Below are positions 16,713-25,322 of a stretch of 64,000 nucleotides of DNA, piece after piece. Within the stretch, counting starts at the first letter, position 1, and every line of letters begins with the position of its first letter. This stretch comes from Marivita sp051251565 (GTDB lineage: Bacteria; Pseudomonadota; Alphaproteobacteria; Rhodobacterales; Rhodobacteraceae), in assembly GCF_051251565.1 (NCBI RefSeq), contig NZ_JBPOFB010000002.1:186001-250000 (forward strand), written 5' to 3'. The notes beneath the pieces are model-generated. The model was not told the origin of the DNA and did not search any database. It worked only from the letters and a program-made list of their open reading frames with translations. The translations under genes and the position numbers were made by a program.

Positions 16713-18135
16713 ATGCGAAATCTGCAAATCCAAACATCATGTAGTCGCGCGGATAGGCGTCACGGCAGAGCTGTTCCAGATTGGTGTCATAGATCGCCGT
16801 AAGACGATCCAAATGTGCGCAGGTGGTGACGGGCAGCGTTGGTATTGACGCGATACCCAACGTGCGGGCAAGTTGTGGCAAAGAGATCGGCAGTTCGTCT
16901 TCGCGAAATACATGATCCGGCAGGCAGAACTCGGACATGCCCTGAAGACAGGTCACCTGGCTTGCCCAATGGGCATCGACACGGATGCTTGTCTGGCCGT
17001 TCAGGTTCGATTTCAGAAAGTGCAGGAATTTCTCAAACGCGGCTTTGTGGGCGCGCAGATCATATCCTGAATCACTGGGGCCATCTGGCAGGTCGAAATC
17101 GTGAAAGCGGATCAATTGATTGCGGATCTTCGTAAAGCTGCCCGAGCCGTTGCTTAGGATCTTGTCGCAGAATGCCGCGTGTGCGCGCAGCAGGGGATGC
17201 CGCGAAACGGTAAAGCGTTGGTGTCCCGGGTTGTCCTGCATCCAGCCGCGCAACGTCTTTTGATTGAAATCTGACACCAGATCGGCGCCGACCCCATCCA
17301 AAGCCGCCATCCAGTTGGTGACCAGCGCCTCTGGACCAGAGCGCATCGGCATGAACAAAAGCGGATGATGCGCACAGGCGACGTAAGACGGCACAACCGG
17401 GCCACGCCGAGGTTCGAAATTCGGCGTGCGGGTCAGGTCAAAGCGGTCAAGCCCACGCAATGCCGTTTCCATCTGGTTGAAATTGGCAACCTTGTCGGAC
17501 AAGGGCTGTGGGTTTTGGGGTTTCAGATCGCTCTGGAACGTTTCGGGGGCGGCGTCGGTGCCCAGCCAGCGGGCAAGGCCGCTCAGGACTTCGGTGTCGT
17601 GGAGATCGTCATAGCCGATATAGTATGCGCTTTGCCCCGTGACCTGCATGGCGCGCATGATCTCCAGCTGAAAGTTTTGCGTCTGCCCCAGATGGCGTTC
17701 GAATTCATGCAGATCGAAATGCGCCTTGGCGTCCTTGCGGTTCTTGACGTTGGTCAGCTTCCACTGATCCGTCGCCTTGGCAATCTTGAGGCTGATATAG
17801 CTGTCCAGCGGGTTGCGGGTGAGAACGATCTTGGCACAGCGCGGATCAGACAGGATGGCGGGCAGGATACGGGGATCGTGATCATGGAAATACCGAAATC
17901 CACCCAGCCCGGTGCTTTGCGTGCGGATCGCCTGCAACAGCCTTTCGGGGTTTTCTTCGCGCTGGCGGTGGGTGACGCCCAGTATATCGTCCCGGTTCGG
18001 ATATCCGATGAAGTTCAGGTTAAACGCCTCACCATGGCAGGTGACGCCCTCAATCCGGTTGATGTAATCTTCCAGAAGGTTTGACCCGGTCCGCATTTCG
18101 GCAAAAACAACAAAAAAATCAAAAGGGCCGGACAT
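16711..18135 (-). CDS. Two-domain sulfotransferase of the polysaccharide cluster
   Basis: This 474-residue protein appears to hold two sulfotransferase-like domains. The N-terminal one (1-240) has the 5'-phosphosulfate loop FFVVFAEMRTGSNLLEDYIN and the 3'-phosphate motif KIVLTRNPLDSYISLKIA, like NodH-type enzymes that move sulfate from PAPS to sugars. The C-terminal half (245-474) has a second loop-like segment LLFMPMRSGPEALVTNWMAA and FTVSRHPLLRAHAAFCDKIL, which resembles the equivalent motif of carbohydrate sulfotransferases (Sulfotransfer_2). The P-loop of the second copy is degenerate. It is the last gene of the minus-strand cluster, three bases after the GT14 gene, so a glycan is the likely acceptor. 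Acceptor and activity of the second half are inferred. Confidence 0.82.
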   Translation of the reverse strand: MSGPFDFFVVFAEMRTGSNLLEDYINRIEGVTCHGEAFNLNFIGYPNRDDILGVTHRQREENPERLLQAIRTQSTGLGGFRYFHDHDPRILPAILSDPRCAKIVLTRNPLDSYISLKIAKATDQWKLTNVKNRKDAKAHFDLHEFERHLGQTQNFQLEIMRAMQVTGQSAYYIGYDDLHDTEVLSGLARWLGTDAAPETFQSDLKPQNPQPLSDKVANFNQMETALRGLDRFDLTRTPNFEPRRGPVVPSYVACAHHPLLFMPMRSGPEALVTNWMAALDGVGADLVSDFNQKTLRGWMQDNPGHQRFTVSRHPLLRAHAAFCDKILSNGSGSFTKIRNQLIRFHDFDLPDGPSDSGYDLRAHKAAFEKFLHFLKSNLNGQTSIRVDAHWASQVTCLQGMSEFCLPDHVFREDELPISLPQLARTLGIASIPTLPVTTCAHLDRLTAIYDTNLEQLCRDAYPRDYMMFGFADFA

Positions 18136-18138
18136 GGC

Positions 18139-19845
18139 TTATTTCTTTACCAGATAGGGGCGGGGGCGGTCAGCCTCGCGCGTCGGGCTCTGGGCAATCG
18201 GGTCCGCCGGGAAATCCCCCATCAGGTAGGGATGCATCCCCTGATTTTTCAGATTCTGAAGGAATTGGCCAAAGCCTGTCAGATCAACCATTCTTGGTGC
18301 TTGGGTCAGGCGACGGTTGGGTTGCACGCCGATCTCGTCCACGATCACCTGAATGGACTCCATCGGGCTTTCCATGAACTCGGCCATGGTCCAGATGCGT
18401 TTGCGGCACTTCGAATAGGGCGATCGCAGCGCGTCAAGCATCTCGGTTTCGATCTTTTGCAACTGTGCCGCCTCGCGCCGCAGGTCGCCAAAGCTGCGGT
18501 TGGACTGAAATAGCGGGATCGCCCATGCGCCGCTGATCACAGACACCTGTGCGTTGGGGTCTTTGGCAATATCCCAAATGACGTGCTTGCTGCTGTTTGG
18601 ACCAAGCTGAAAACACTGGCGTTCACCCCGCGTGTTCCAAAGCAGGTTGGTCAGGAACATCTTGGTGTCATAGTCCCGCAAGGTCGCGTTGTCCGACAGC
18701 GCCCCATTCATAAAGGACTGCCCATCCGCGAAATGCGCCCGGTCCGGCGCAAAGAGATGGCCATGCACCCGCGCGCCGGTGGCTTGCCCCAGCCAGTGTT
18801 CGAAATCAGTAAACAGCTCGGTGAAGCCTTGGAACACGGAATACTTGGCTGCGGTCACACCGTTTTCCCAGTCTTCATTCGGAAAGCGGCTTTGCATGTA
18901 AAGACCGGGCCGCCCACGTGTCCTACGATCAACCGCTTTGGCAAAAATGCGGTCAATCTTGCCGGGGTTGGGTTCCTGAAGGCTAAGTTCCCCCGGTTTT
19001 GGGTTCAGGAGCGTTTCATACAAGCGGTCCGCATTGTGCCAGATCTTGCGCGCGACAAAGCAGTCCGACCGGCGCAGAAGTTGCAGGTGATCTTCGTAAA
19101 AGATATGCGGTTTGCCTTGAAAATCGAACTTCGACAGGGTCAATGACCGGCTGACGATATTGGTCGAATACAGCCGAGACAGCGATTGGAAATAGCTTTC
19201 GTCCGGAATCCAGACGTGTCGAAAATAGCGGTCATAGGTTTTGCGTTTGGGGTCTTCGAGGATCGACGCCAGTGTCTGCCGCGTCAGGCACCACCACTGG
19301 CTGCCCATATGGGGTGTAAGACCCTCGGGCACCTTGCGTTTATAGCCCACCGCGCGTTGCAGTTCGACAAAGCGGTCAAACAAATAGCGGTTGCGCCGCC
19401 ACGAAAACGGGAACCGCATGGTAAAGCGTTCTTCATCCAGCCCGCCAACCGTCCATGGGACATCCGCAGTTGTCGCGCTTTCGATGTGATCGGTGCGCGG
19501 GCGGGCCTTGAGGTAATCCACCAATTCCTGAACCGGACGCAGCGGCAAGCAAGACCCGGAGGTCAGGTAGACGTGGCTGACATCTTCGAATTCGGCCAAC
19601 ATCAATTCACTGGCGTCCTGGCTGGCTGCAACCAGCCCCCAGGTGCCCCAATCACAGCGATGTCTGCTTGAGAACCGGATCAACGGATCATCGCTTAGCC
19701 GTTCGGTGAATATCTTGAAGCGCTTGTTTGACACGATTTTGTCGACATGGATCACCACGGGACAACCCGCCTTGGTCCAATGGCGGGCCACCTGTTCCGC
19801 GCGGTGCAGCGCTGTGTGGCACAGCATGATGATGCCGATGCTCAT
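18139..19845 (-). CDS. GT14 (core-2/I-branching type) glycosyltransferase with long C-terminal domain
   Basis: This 568-residue protein has an N-terminal Branch/GT14 domain (1-270): MSIGIIMLCHTALHRAEQ, HVYLTSGSCLPLRPVQELVD, and MGSQWWCLTRQTL followed by WIPDESYFQSL, the conserved catalytic region of beta-1,6-N-acetylglucosaminyltransferases. Residues 280-568 form a separate domain seen with GT14 in Rhodobacteraceae (DUF5927-like, from memory). A TTG at 19851 could start the frame, but the ATG at 19845 overlaps the upstream GT2 stop (ATGA), which indicates coupling. Likely role: adding a branch sugar, probably GlcNAc, to the cell-surface glycan. Donor and linkage are inferred from family. Confidence 0.85.
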   Translation of the reverse strand: MSIGIIMLCHTALHRAEQVARHWTKAGCPVVIHVDKIVSNKRFKIFTERLSDDPLIRFSSRHRCDWGTWGLVAASQDASELMLAEFEDVSHVYLTSGSCLPLRPVQELVDYLKARPRTDHIESATTADVPWTVGGLDEERFTMRFPFSWRRNRYLFDRFVELQRAVGYKRKVPEGLTPHMGSQWWCLTRQTLASILEDPKRKTYDRYFRHVWIPDESYFQSLSRLYSTNIVSRSLTLSKFDFQGKPHIFYEDHLQLLRRSDCFVARKIWHNADRLYETLLNPKPGELSLQEPNPGKIDRIFAKAVDRRTRGRPGLYMQSRFPNEDWENGVTAAKYSVFQGFTELFTDFEHWLGQATGARVHGHLFAPDRAHFADGQSFMNGALSDNATLRDYDTKMFLTNLLWNTRGERQCFQLGPNSSKHVIWDIAKDPNAQVSVISGAWAIPLFQSNRSFGDLRREAAQLQKIETEMLDALRSPYSKCRKRIWTMAEFMESPMESIQVIVDEIGVQPNRRLTQAPRMVDLTGFGQFLQNLKNQGMHPYLMGDFPADPIAQSPTREADRPRPYLVKK

Positions 19846-20852
19846 GCCCAATTGCCCATCGACATGAGACCCAGAATTTCAAGCTGGCGCCAGTTGATGT
19901 ATTTCTCGGACCACTTGCACCACAGTTCAGGATTGTCCTGAAGCGTGTTGGAATAGGCCACATATTCCCGGCTGCCTGCGTAGTGTTCACGGCGCTTAAG
20001 CTCTTCCATTGCCTTTTCGTTGAAAGTGCTGATGAACTTCGTGTGCAACAGAGCGCCTGACGCTTTTTCGCCGCCCCATTCGTCATAGACGTAATTCAGG
20101 CCGCGCGGCAAAAGCATGTGGGTCGAGCTGGCATAGGCATAGCGGTTGTGCCATTTCACCAGCGGTATCTTGTTCAGCGCCGGTGCCGCATCGGGTTGAT
20201 CGGCAAAGAACACCCGTGCGCGCGGACCGCCCTGTATCCACAGATTGCCCAACAGATGATTGCGCTTGAGCGTATAGTTGCCGGAATCGAACCAAGAAGC
20301 GATATCCAGCGGGTTCTGGCCCGCCTGATAGGGCACGGCATCAATCCGTCCCTTGGGATACATATCCAACAGCATCGCGCTAAACGATCGGATCGACGAC
20401 GCATCCAGCCAATCGGTCAGGGCGGGCAGGGGGCGGGAGTCGCAAAAGGGATAGACAAAGAATTCATCGGGATCGACGGTCAGGCACCAATGATCATGGC
20501 CATATTTCCGCAGCAGCCAGTTCATCCAGTCCATGCCAAAGCGTGACCGCTTATAGCTTTTGCGGCTGTGCCAGACTGAAACATCCGGTTGCTGCGCCAA
20601 CAATTCGGCGGTGCCATCGGTGCTGTCATTGTCGACGAAAAAGAAGTGCGAGACACCCATCTCGCGATAGTATTTCAGGAAATACGGCAAACGGATGCCT
20701 TCGTTTCGCAAGGTGCAGAACAGCAGGATATCTGACTTTCGAATGGTGTCTGTGCGATTGGAAACAGGTTTTAATTCGCGCCGTTTGCGAAACGCGCGAA
20801 TCCTCCAGCGCTTTCGCTGGAGCCGAAGCCCATATCTTTGTACCACACCCAA
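19842..20852 (-). CDS. Glycosyltransferase family 2 protein (Glyco_tranf_2_4/GT92-like)
   Basis: The GT-A fold core begins near residue 38: ILLFCTLRNEGIRLPYFLKY, GVSHFFFVDNDSTDGTAELL and the metal-binding HWCLTVDPDEFFVYPF (Asp-x-Asp type). The protein is about 336 residues if it begins at TTG 20852; GTG 20846 is the alternative. There is no ATG before the core. The frame is the same as that of the upstream GT4 gene, from which it is separated by one TGA and 14 sense codons. A weak AGG lies 9 bases before the TTG. Its stop overlaps the GT14 start. Donor and acceptor unknown. Confidence 0.83.
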   Translation of the reverse strand: MGVVQRYGLRLQRKRWRIRAFRKRRELKPVSNRTDTIRKSDILLFCTLRNEGIRLPYFLKYYREMGVSHFFFVDNDSTDGTAELLAQQPDVSVWHSRKSYKRSRFGMDWMNWLLRKYGHDHWCLTVDPDEFFVYPFCDSRPLPALTDWLDASSIRSFSAMLLDMYPKGRIDAVPYQAGQNPLDIASWFDSGNYTLKRNHLLGNLWIQGGPRARVFFADQPDAAPALNKIPLVKWHNRYAYASSTHMLLPRGLNYVYDEWGGEKASGALLHTKFISTFNEKAMEELKRREHYAGSREYVAYSNTLQDNPELWCKWSEKYINWRQLEILGLMSMGNWA

Positions 20853-20894
20853 GAGTAGTCGCCTGTTATTGCCGTCGCACGTGCCGCGTGGGTA

Positions 20895-22112
20895 TCAAAT
20901 TTCGGTAAACAGCTTGTTGAAATGTTTCTGCCATGTCGGGGCCTTGAAAGGCTCCGCTTTAGTTTGCTCACCGCTTTGTGCCCAACGTCTTTGCGTCAGT
21001 TGCCCAATTATTGTGTTCCAAGCGTAGCAATCTGATTCGTCTGCGTAAATAGGGTATTCACCCAACAGCTCTTTGAAGACGGGTAAAGGGTTGCAGATGA
21101 GCGGCACTCCAAGCTGCGCAGCCTCTAATGCGGGGTACCCAAAGCCTTCGGCGATGCTTGGAAACAGCAATCCGCAGCTGTTGTCCAAAAGCGCCCACAT
21201 CGCTGCGTCTTCCAGCGATGACAGCTCGTGCACGTTGGGCGGCGCTTTATCGAGGCGCGCAAACACATCGTCATTCAGCCATCCCCGACGCCCGCACAGG
21301 ATCAGATGTGGATCGTCTGGCCCAGAAAACATGTCCCAGACATCCAGCAGAAAACCGATATTCTTGCGCGGCTCCAACGTACCAATGGCCATGACATAGG
21401 GTTTGCCGTCCCACGGACCGGTGGGGGCCGTTCCGAACTGCATCTCTGGAAGGCCTGGCAGAATGACCTTAACAGTATCCTCAGACAGATGACGGGCATG
21501 TTTCAACACATGAGATTTTGTGTTGTGAGAATTGCACAACACCAGATTGGCATGGCGATCCACGCGGTCAAAGAACCGACCAAAGGCGAGGCGGGATTTC
21601 TGGGTTTGCATCTTGGGCCAGTCCAGAGGGATCGTGTCATGGACATACACCACGATGCGTAGGTCCGCGCAGGCGCGCAAGGCATGCACTATCTGGTCGT
21701 TGAAATTGGCCTGCCCAATGTTGAAATACACCGCGCCGCGCGGCATGTGGCTTTCCAGCATCTTGGTCAGACGGGACGGGATAGACCAATCCCGCGCTAT
21801 CTTGCGCAGCCCGCTTTCGGTCTTGCTCCGGTCTGGATCATTTTTCTGAGATAGCTTCGACAGCAAGTCAGCTTTATCCCAGATTGGCTGATCACAATGG
21901 GATTGCAGCGCAGCGCAGCCCTGCTTGTCGAGGAGCAGATATCCCAGCTTGGTTCGGACCAATCCAAAAAGTGGGGCAGGGTCCGCTATCAGCTGGTTGA
22001 GATAGGCGCGTTCGATCCGGTCAATTCCGGTTGGGCGCATACCGGCACGGCGGACCGTGCGGGTCACATCCAGCAGATGCGCAGAGGCCGGGCTATTTGC
22101 GATAATCTGCAA
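20895..22112 (-). CDS. Glycosyltransferase family 4 protein
   Basis: This GT-B fold retaining glycosyltransferase of about 405 residues has the N-terminal TGIDRIERAYLNQLI typical of a subgroup of bacterial GT4 enzymes, VVYVHDTIPLDWP and LVLCNSHNTKSHVLKHA in the acceptor half, and PYVMAIGTLEPRKNIGFLLD plus the donor-binding PSIAEGFGYPALEAAQLGVP (Glu-x7-Glu) in the donor half. The start is unclear: TTG at 22139 would overlap galE by 47 bases, while TTG at 22112 follows GGTGG and overlaps by 20. The second is used. It lies between galE and the GT2 gene. Sugar specificity is not predictable. Confidence 0.85.
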   Translation of the reverse strand: MQIIANSPASAHLLDVTRTVRRAGMRPTGIDRIERAYLNQLIADPAPLFGLVRTKLGYLLLDKQGCAALQSHCDQPIWDKADLLSKLSQKNDPDRSKTESGLRKIARDWSIPSRLTKMLESHMPRGAVYFNIGQANFNDQIVHALRACADLRIVVYVHDTIPLDWPKMQTQKSRLAFGRFFDRVDRHANLVLCNSHNTKSHVLKHARHLSEDTVKVILPGLPEMQFGTAPTGPWDGKPYVMAIGTLEPRKNIGFLLDVWDMFSGPDDPHLILCGRRGWLNDDVFARLDKAPPNVHELSSLEDAAMWALLDNSCGLLFPSIAEGFGYPALEAAQLGVPLICNPLPVFKELLGEYPIYADESDCYAWNTIIGQLTQRRWAQSGEQTKAEPFKAPTWQKHFNKLFTEI

Positions 22113-23073
22113 CTTGATGCCACCGCCATGCGTCTTCAATCATCTGTGGCATCGTCGATTTTTCGGGACGCCAGTTCAGTTCGTCTGCGGCTCGGACGGA
22201 CCCCGATACCAGCTTGACTGCATCGCCTGCGCGCCTCTCACCAAGGGTTGTCGGAACATCTCTGTTCGTGACGCGGCGGGCCGAGTCGATCACCTCGCGG
22301 ACGGAAAAGCCCGATCCGGTGCCAAGGTTGAAGACGCGGTTGCCTTTGCCGTCCATCAACCAACCCAGCCCAAGGATATGTGCATCCACCAGATCAGAGA
22401 CATGCACATAATCCCGGATACAGGTGCCGTCCTTGGTGGGATAGTCACTGCCATAGATTGTCACGCCGTCGCGAATACCGGCCACAGCATCCAGCACGAT
22501 GGGGATCAGATGTGTTTCAGGGCGGTGAAATTCGCCCACCTCTGCGTCGGGGTCGGCACCGGCGACGTTGAAGTATCGGAAAATCACATGGCGCAGGCCA
22601 TGCGTGACCCCGAAATCATGCAGGATACGCTCTACCGCCAATTTCGACGCGCCATACGCGTTCAGCGGGTCTTGCACCGTGTTTTCGTCAAGAACGACGT
22701 TGTCCTGGTCGCCATAGGTGGCGCAGGTCGAGGAGAATACGATATCAAGACAGCCATGCTCTACCGCCGCTTCGATCAGGTTGAGCGACCCCAAAACATT
22801 GTTGCGCCAGTAAAGCCCGGGATTGCTCATGGCTTCGTCCACCCGGCTGAGCGCGGCAAAGTGCAGGATCGCTTTGGGGCGGTATTCTTCAAACGCACGG
22901 TTGATCGCAGCGCGGTCGGTCAGATCGCCTTCGACAAATGGACCAAACCGGACGGCATCGCGCCATCCGGTTGAAAAATTGTCAAAGGTGATGGGCGTGA
23001 ACCCGGCACGGGCCAGTGCCTTGCAAGCGTGAGAGCCGATATAGCCCCCACCGCCGGTAACAAGGATATTCAT
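22093..23073 (-). CDS. galE: UDP-glucose 4-epimerase
   Basis: This 326-residue extended short-chain dehydrogenase interconverts UDP-glucose and UDP-galactose. The NAD-binding loop VTGGGGYIGSH is at residues 5-15, the catalytic Tyr-x3-Lys in NAYGASKLAVERI near 145, and the SSTCATYG serine motif before it. The RYFNVAGADPDAEVGE and IRDYVHVSDLVDAH segments are diagnostic of GalE. It is three bases downstream of galU, so both supply nucleotide sugars to the same glycan pathway. Use of UDP-GlcNAc or a uronic acid as an extra substrate cannot be excluded. Confidence 0.93.
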   Translation of the reverse strand: MNILVTGGGGYIGSHACKALARAGFTPITFDNFSTGWRDAVRFGPFVEGDLTDRAAINRAFEEYRPKAILHFAALSRVDEAMSNPGLYWRNNVLGSLNLIEAAVEHGCLDIVFSSTCATYGDQDNVVLDENTVQDPLNAYGASKLAVERILHDFGVTHGLRHVIFRYFNVAGADPDAEVGEFHRPETHLIPIVLDAVAGIRDGVTIYGSDYPTKDGTCIRDYVHVSDLVDAHILGLGWLMDGKGNRVFNLGTGSGFSVREVIDSARRVTNRDVPTTLGERRAGDAVKLVSGSVRAADELNWRPEKSTMPQMIEDAWRWHQVADYRK

Positions 23074-23076
23074 GTT

Positions 23077-23967
23077 TTACTCTGCCGCGTTTTCGATCTG
23101 CATAACGGAATCAAGGAAACTGCGCAGATCATCTTTCAGATCGTCGCGGGCCAGTCCAAAGGCCACGGTCGCCTGAAGAAACCCGGCTTTCGATCCGCAA
23201 TCGAACCGCTGGCCCCGGAAGCGGTAGCCATAGACGCCCGTGCCGTCGATTTCCTGCGCGATGGCATCGGTCAGCTGGATCTCACCACCGGCCCCGGTCT
23301 TGAGCTTGTTGAGGTTCTTAAGAACCTTGGGATCGAGGATGTAGCGTCCGATCACGGCAAGGTTCGATGGCGCGTCTTCGACCTTGGGCTTTTCGACCAT
23401 GCCTTTGACCGACACCATGGACCCCATGTCTTGGTCAACATCGAGGATGCCGTAGCTTGATGTTTTGGCGCGGGGCACTTCCATTGCCGCGACCATGTTG
23501 CCGCCGGTTTCTTCATAGGCTTCGACCATCTGCTGCAAGCAGGGCTTTTCCGCCGAGATCACATCGTCCGGCAGCATCACGGCAAAGGGTTCGTTCCCGA
23601 TCAGACGGCGGGCGCACCAGACGGCATGTCCAAGGCCAAGCGCCTTGTGCTGGCGCATATAGGCAATCGCCCCGCTGTCCATATTGGTGGATTTCAGGTC
23701 TTCGAGGATATCCATTTTGCCTTTGCGGCGCAGTTCTTGTTCAAGGATCGGGGATTCGTCAAAATAATCCTCAAGCGCGCTTTTCCCACGCGAGGTGATA
23801 AAGATGAATTCCTTGATCCCGGCAGCGCGAGCTTCGTCGATCGCGTATTGCACCAGCGGACGATCCACGAGTGTCATGATTTCTTTGGGGACAGACTTTG
23901 TTGCAGGCAGAAAGCGTGTTCCAAGCCCGGCAACGGGGAAAACGGCCTTTGTAACTTTCCTACGCAT
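23077..23967 (-). CDS. galU: UTP-glucose-1-phosphate uridylyltransferase
   Basis: This 296-residue enzyme makes UDP-glucose. Evidence: VFPVAGLGTRFLPATKSVPKE, written as AGLGTRFLPATKSVPKEI at residues 13-30, FIFITSRGKSALEDYFD, VMLPDDVISAEKPCLQQM and EKPKVEDAPSNLAVIGRYI, all diagnostic of the GalU/UGPase family. AAGGAG precedes the ATG. The 115-base gap upstream is AT-rich and may hold an internal promoter, since the GT2 gene before it is on the same strand. Confidence 0.96.
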   Translation of the reverse strand: MRRKVTKAVFPVAGLGTRFLPATKSVPKEIMTLVDRPLVQYAIDEARAAGIKEFIFITSRGKSALEDYFDESPILEQELRRKGKMDILEDLKSTNMDSGAIAYMRQHKALGLGHAVWCARRLIGNEPFAVMLPDDVISAEKPCLQQMVEAYEETGGNMVAAMEVPRAKTSSYGILDVDQDMGSMVSVKGMVEKPKVEDAPSNLAVIGRYILDPKVLKNLNKLKTGAGGEIQLTDAIAQEIDGTGVYGYRFRGQRFDCGSKAGFLQATVAFGLARDDLKDDLRSFLDSVMQIENAAE

Positions 23968-24082
23968 CGTGCTGCTCCTTCTTTTGTCGCGTCTTACTGC
24001 GCGTCATTGATTATGCCACATTAATGGCTTTTGATGTATGACATAACTGCGGAATTAATGCGGTCATTTGTCGAAATTTTGT

Positions 24083-25315
24083 CTAAAGCCGCGTTAACGG
24101 ACAGTTTTTTGCGCGTATTCCATCCAGTCTCACCAGAGTTTTGTGGATACGCTCTGATTGAGTGCTTTTTTGGAACAAAGGCTCTGTTCGAACCTCGCGG
24201 CCAAAGATGCCTCCGGTGTGGTGCCAATATCCAGCGTCAGTATAGGCCACCCGGTGAAACCGGGCGCTGCGGTCATAGTCAAAAACGGTCACCCTGTGTC
24301 CGTCCTGCACCAAATCGCGGGCCTTTGCCAAAATGTCCGGCCTGTTGGACGGGCCAACGACAAGCCATACGTCATTCGTGTGGGTTGGGCGGTCTGACAC
24401 CTCGCGCTGGTCGTGTGTGACCAGGTGCCGGTGCGTTTGTGGCGGGCGTTGCAGCCCAGCCGCGTAGCCCTTGGCCAGTTCTTTGATCAACTCATTTGCT
24501 CGATCCGGTGGCAGGGTTCCACGCACCATATGCCGAAGAATCCAATTCCGGCGCTCAGTCAAGAACGCAGCACGCATGGTATCGGCATCGGCGCAATGCG
24601 TCTTATGAAATACCGCAGCAGACGCTGCGATTTCAAAGACACTTCTCGGTGTGCGCGCATCGTCTCGATATTGGCTTGGACCGCTGGCATGGTGCACCAC
24701 GGCCTTGGGAACAAAGAGGGTTTTCCCGGCCTGCTGTGCAATGCGAAAGCTCAGATCGGTCTCGTCGAGGTAAAACGCATACCGTTCATCAAATCCGCCA
24801 TGTTCCAATATCGTGGCGCGTCGGATCGCCATGTTCGTACCGTGCAGACGCGGGTAAAGGCCTTGTTCTGGGGTGATCTCGACAGGCTCATGGCCAGTGT
24901 GTGCCACCGGCGCCGATTGCCCCGATGATCCGACCCTTGCCGCACCGTGCTGCACGGTAATGCCATTGCGCCCAAGCGTTGTGCCTCCGGCTTGTGCGAC
25001 CAGCGGGTCTTCAAACCCATGCGCGAGGTGCCAAAGCCATGTAGGTTCAGGCACGGCGTCATCATCAATAAATGCCACAACATCGCCCGAGGCGTCGGCG
25101 ACGCCGATATTGCGCGCGGCCGAGATATTGGCAGTGTCAAACGGAATGATCTGGTTGACGGCCATATTCCGCGCCACCCCTGCACCGTCAGGGCAGGCGA
25201 CGACAGTGATTTCAAACCTTGGGTAGTCCAGTTGGCCAATGGCCCGCAGGCAGCGCTTTAACCAGATCGGTCTATTGTGGCTTACAACAACGACACTGAT
25301 CGAAAGTGGCACCAT
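24083..25315 (-). CDS. Glycosyltransferase family 2 protein with C-terminal extension
   Basis: This 410-residue protein starts with a GT-A domain (1-300): ISVVVVSHNRPIWLKRCLRA, ISAARNIGVADASGDVVAFI followed by the DDDAVPEP metal-binding motif, and HGGFDERYAFYLDETDLSFR with the catalytic-loop acidic pair. Residues 320-410 (DVWLVVGPSNRPDILAKARD, VTVFDYDRSARFHRVAY) look like the start of a GT-B-type domain that ends early, so the tail may be a remnant. It is 7 bases downstream of cysQ and begins the glycosyltransferase part of the cluster. Donor unknown. Confidence 0.85.
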   Translation of the reverse strand: MVPLSISVVVVSHNRPIWLKRCLRAIGQLDYPRFEITVVACPDGAGVARNMAVNQIIPFDTANISAARNIGVADASGDVVAFIDDDAVPEPTWLWHLAHGFEDPLVAQAGGTTLGRNGITVQHGAARVGSSGQSAPVAHTGHEPVEITPEQGLYPRLHGTNMAIRRATILEHGGFDERYAFYLDETDLSFRIAQQAGKTLFVPKAVVHHASGPSQYRDDARTPRSVFEIAASAAVFHKTHCADADTMRAAFLTERRNWILRHMVRGTLPPDRANELIKELAKGYAAGLQRPPQTHRHLVTHDQREVSDRPTHTNDVWLVVGPSNRPDILAKARDLVQDGHRVTVFDYDRSARFHRVAYTDAGYWHHTGGIFGREVRTEPLFQKSTQSERIHKTLVRLDGIRAKNCPLTRL

Positions 25316-25322
25316 TGCGAGG

